A stretch of 5,859 bases of DNA, taken from Candidatus Omnitrophota bacterium. GTDB lineage: Bacteria; Omnitrophota; Gorgyraeia; Gygaellales; Profunditerraquicolaceae. Positions 4,469-5,859 of this stretch are shown here, in pieces (positions within the stretch are counted from its first letter, which is position 1; each line of letters begins with the position of its first letter). A program made the position numbers and the translations under genes. Below the pieces are notes generated by a model. The model did no database searches. It worked only from the letters and a program-made list of their open reading frames with translations, and was not told the origin of the DNA. The stretch is from assembly GCA_028717985.1 (NCBI GenBank), contig JAQUMS010000099.1, forward strand, positions 1 to 5,859, written 5' to 3'.

Positions 4469-5395
4469 TTAGTTTGTTTCATTAGTTTCAGTTTGCTGAG
4501 TCTGAGTTTCCTGGGTAGTCTGAGTATTCTGTGTAGTCGCGACATCAGCCGGTTTCCCATTAGGATAGAGAGTGATAATTAAGTTTCTCATCTTTGCAGG
4601 GCTTGTCAATTCCTGGCTTGTCTCATTCTTCCAGCGAATCTCAAAATCAAGCGTTGCGGGAAGCAAACCGTCAAAATCAGCAGGAGTAATCAGATAGCTT
4701 CCGGTATGAGTCGGATCTCCCGGCGGCGGTTTCGGTTTTTCTTCTTTTGTCTTTTTCTTTCCGCCATCAGGAATCGTCATTGATGCTTCCTGTCCTTTAA
4801 CTTTACCGTTTACAACCAACTTGGTTTTTACATCTCCGCTCGGGAACAATTGGGTAGTAGACCCTTCCCAGTTGGAATTACAGATATTGGTGTTGATCTT
4901 ATACCCTTCGACTGCCGCACCTTCAATACGGGCCGTCCAAGTAACCAGGATATTCGCGGTTTTTCTGTTTTCCTCAGGAATTGTAAATCCTTTAATAGCT
5001 AACCCCGGAAGCGCGGTCCATTCAACTTTTTGCCCGCCTGTCCAACCACTGCCGTATTTACTTTTAAGATAAATCGGCGCGAGGCTTAAGCCTGAATCAG
5101 CGGTACCATCATCTTCATCCTTAGTCTGAACCTTGAACTGTGCCATCAGATACGCGTTGCAGGTAGCATCGCTTCCCTGGACATCAAGGAACATAGGATA
5201 AATTGACGGGGCAAGTTTCGCCTCTGTATCGCCGACAACCTGCTGAATTTTCGGCTGTTGTGTAGCCTGTACTTCCGCTCCCTGTGTAGTCGTGGTATCC
5301 GTGGTGTTCGTGGTACTCGTTTCCTGCGTCTGGGCAAATGCCGCGGGAACCGTCAATGCAAACACGAGTAGTACTAATAACAAACTCCGTTTCAT
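4469..5395 (-). CDS. Exported protein with Thr/Gln-rich termini, function unknown
   Basis: I do not recognise this 308-residue protein. MKRSLLLVLLVFALTVPAAFA (1-21) is a clear Sec signal peptide with an AFA cut. Residues 22-48 are Thr/Gln-rich. A folded region follows at about 50-212, with many alternating strands (for example NILVTWTARIEG near 148-159 and KTKLVVNGKVKG near 190-201) and two cysteines, C79 and C172, that could form a disulphide. A basic, proline-rich linker KKKTKEEKPKPPPGDP (213-228) leads to a second beta-rich part (about 230-282). The protein ends in a Thr/Gln/Asn low-complexity tail (286-308). The ATG has GGAGG 9 nt upstream, the strongest ribosome binding site in the window, suggesting high expression. 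It sits 3 nt before the PilV-like gene, so it may be a pilus-associated surface or periplasmic protein. That role is inferred from context only. Confidence 0.85.
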   Translation of the reverse strand: MKRSLLLVLLVFALTVPAAFAQTQETSTTNTTDTTTTQGAEVQATQQPKIQQVVGDTEAKLAPSIYPMFLDVQGSDATCNAYLMAQFKVQTKDEDDGTADSGLSLAPIYLKSKYGSGWTGGQKVEWTALPGLAIKGFTIPEENRKTANILVTWTARIEGAAVEGYKINTNICNSNWEGSTTQLFPSGDVKTKLVVNGKVKGQEASMTIPDGGKKKTKEEKPKPPPGDPTHTGSYLITPADFDGLLPATLDFEIRWKNETSQELTSPAKMRNLIITLYPNGKPADVATTQNTQTTQETQTQQTETNETN

Positions 5396-5423
5396 AAATA
5401 ACCACCTCCCCTTTCTCTGTTGT

Positions 5424-5441
5424 CAGATACAATTGTATCTG
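5424..5441. repeat. 18-bp perfect palindrome between two genes
   Basis: CAGATACAATTGTATCTG is fully palindromic. It begins 5 nt after the stop of the upstream gene and lies 28 nt before the start of the exported-protein gene. As RNA it folds into a 7-bp stem with an AAUU loop. No T-run follows on the minus strand, so it is not a standard terminator. It could be a protein-binding dyad, or an mRNA stem shielding or uncoupling the strongly translated gene downstream. Confidence 0.75.
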
Positions 5442-5446
5442 CTTCG

Positions 5447-5859
5447 TTAGTTTCTGACCCTCACGATGATCATTTGAGCTTTATCGATCTGTATATTCAA
5501 ACCTCTATTTAAAGGAGGGATGAAATAATAAACCATGACACTATACGGTTTTCCTGTTTCAAGAACTCTTCTCCCCTCCGATGCATTTTTATCCGCGTCA
5601 ACCGCTGTCGCGGAAAATATTGAAAATGACCCCTGAAAACTTTTTTGCGTAACAAGGCTTTCATGCACAACATTTCCGGTTGTCTGATCAGTAACCTTTA
5701 CCATTGTATAAAAATACGCTTCCGTGCCGATACTGCCGCTGAACGTCCGGGTCGATGTCAATTGCCAAATAATAATTACTTTTTCCCGGCTTTTAGCAAC
5801 AAACTTATACTCAAAATTATCGGCAAGAGGAGTAAAACAACCATGGCATTTACCGCTCG
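5447..5859 (-). CDS. Beta-rich protein of unknown function, 5' end outside window
   Basis: The reading frame is open to the right edge, giving 136 visible residues; the true start lies outside. A TTG at 5761 would give a 104-residue version, but the frame before it also looks coding: FEYKFVAKSREKVIIIWQL continues the alternating strand pattern and the third codon positions are T-rich as in a real gene. The sequence is rich in predicted beta strands (VIIIWQL, TEAYFYTMVKVTD, PYSVMVYYFIPP, AQMIIVRVRN) and suggests a sandwich fold. The visible N-terminal part has a CHGC string (two cysteines three apart with His between), which is not a haem-binding CxxCH motif. It resembles the next gene in general texture only. 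It is separated from that gene by 51 nt containing an 18-bp palindrome. No family is recognised. Confidence 0.65.
   Translation of the reverse strand, partial: SGKCHGCFTPLADNFEYKFVAKSREKVIIIWQLTSTRTFSGSIGTEAYFYTMVKVTDQTTGNVVHESLVTQKSFQGSFSIFSATAVDADKNASEGRRVLETGKPYSVMVYYFIPPLNRGLNIQIDKAQMIIVRVRN

Noticed and set aside
5794..5859. Second minus-strand frame reading MVVLLLLPIILSISLLLKAGKK and stop
   Set aside because: Its hydrophobicity follows from T-rich third positions of the favoured frame falling on second positions here. Kept only as an alternative for the edge gene.

Overview
This window looks like bacterial chromosome with moderately low GC (roughly 40% by eye). Every protein gene I can support lies on the minus strand, so it reads from right to left. 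Shine-Dalgarno sites, a sigma-70-type promoter and prepilin genes indicate a bacterium. A four-subunit pyruvate:ferredoxin oxidoreductase beside minor-pilin genes suggests an anaerobe with a diderm-type pilus or type II secretion-like apparatus. The sequence alone does not settle the phylum.

Right half (5859 to 2690), surface/pilin gene run: a beta-rich protein cut by the window edge is followed by a 308-residue exported protein with Thr/Gln-rich ends. Then come three small membrane-anchored proteins whose order and features match a minor-pilin trio: a PilV/GspI-like prepilin, a PilW/GspJ-like prepilin, and a PilX/GspK-like protein without a processable leader. The last four genes are separated by 3 nt, 4 nt and a 4-nt overlap, so they are probably co-transcribed. 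They probably build the tip or initiation complex of a type IV filament, with the exported protein as a possible partner.

Intergenic region (2689 to 2256, 434 nt): this is the most interesting part. It begins with a near-consensus promoter on the minus strand (TTGACA, 17 nt, TAAGAT, preceded by an A/T tract). This should start an RNA near 2620 that runs about 365 nt before the porG start codon. The RNA would be densely folded. An 8-bp stem closes a 144-nt multibranch domain. Two 58-59-nt bipartite stem-loop modules (P1, P2) and two 10-bp hairpins (Q1, Q2) are diverged copies of each other. Paired arms have changed together, so base-pairing appears conserved. Each Q hairpin is followed by the same 13-nt string, and the second copy of that string carries the porG ribosome binding site. 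I matched no known riboswitch class. It may be an undescribed cis-regulatory leader or a composite palindromic repeat family inserted between genes.

Left half (2255 to 1), porGDAB: gamma, delta (2x[4Fe-4S] ferredoxin), alpha and beta subunits of a pyruvate-type 2-oxoacid:ferredoxin oxidoreductase, tightly packed. The gap is 43 nt from porG to porD and 1 nt from porD to porA, and porA overlaps porB by 8 nt. porB runs off the left edge. Together they would convert pyruvate and CoA to acetyl-CoA, CO2 and reduced ferredoxin (or run in reverse), with thiamine diphosphate in the alpha/beta core and electrons leaving through the delta clusters.
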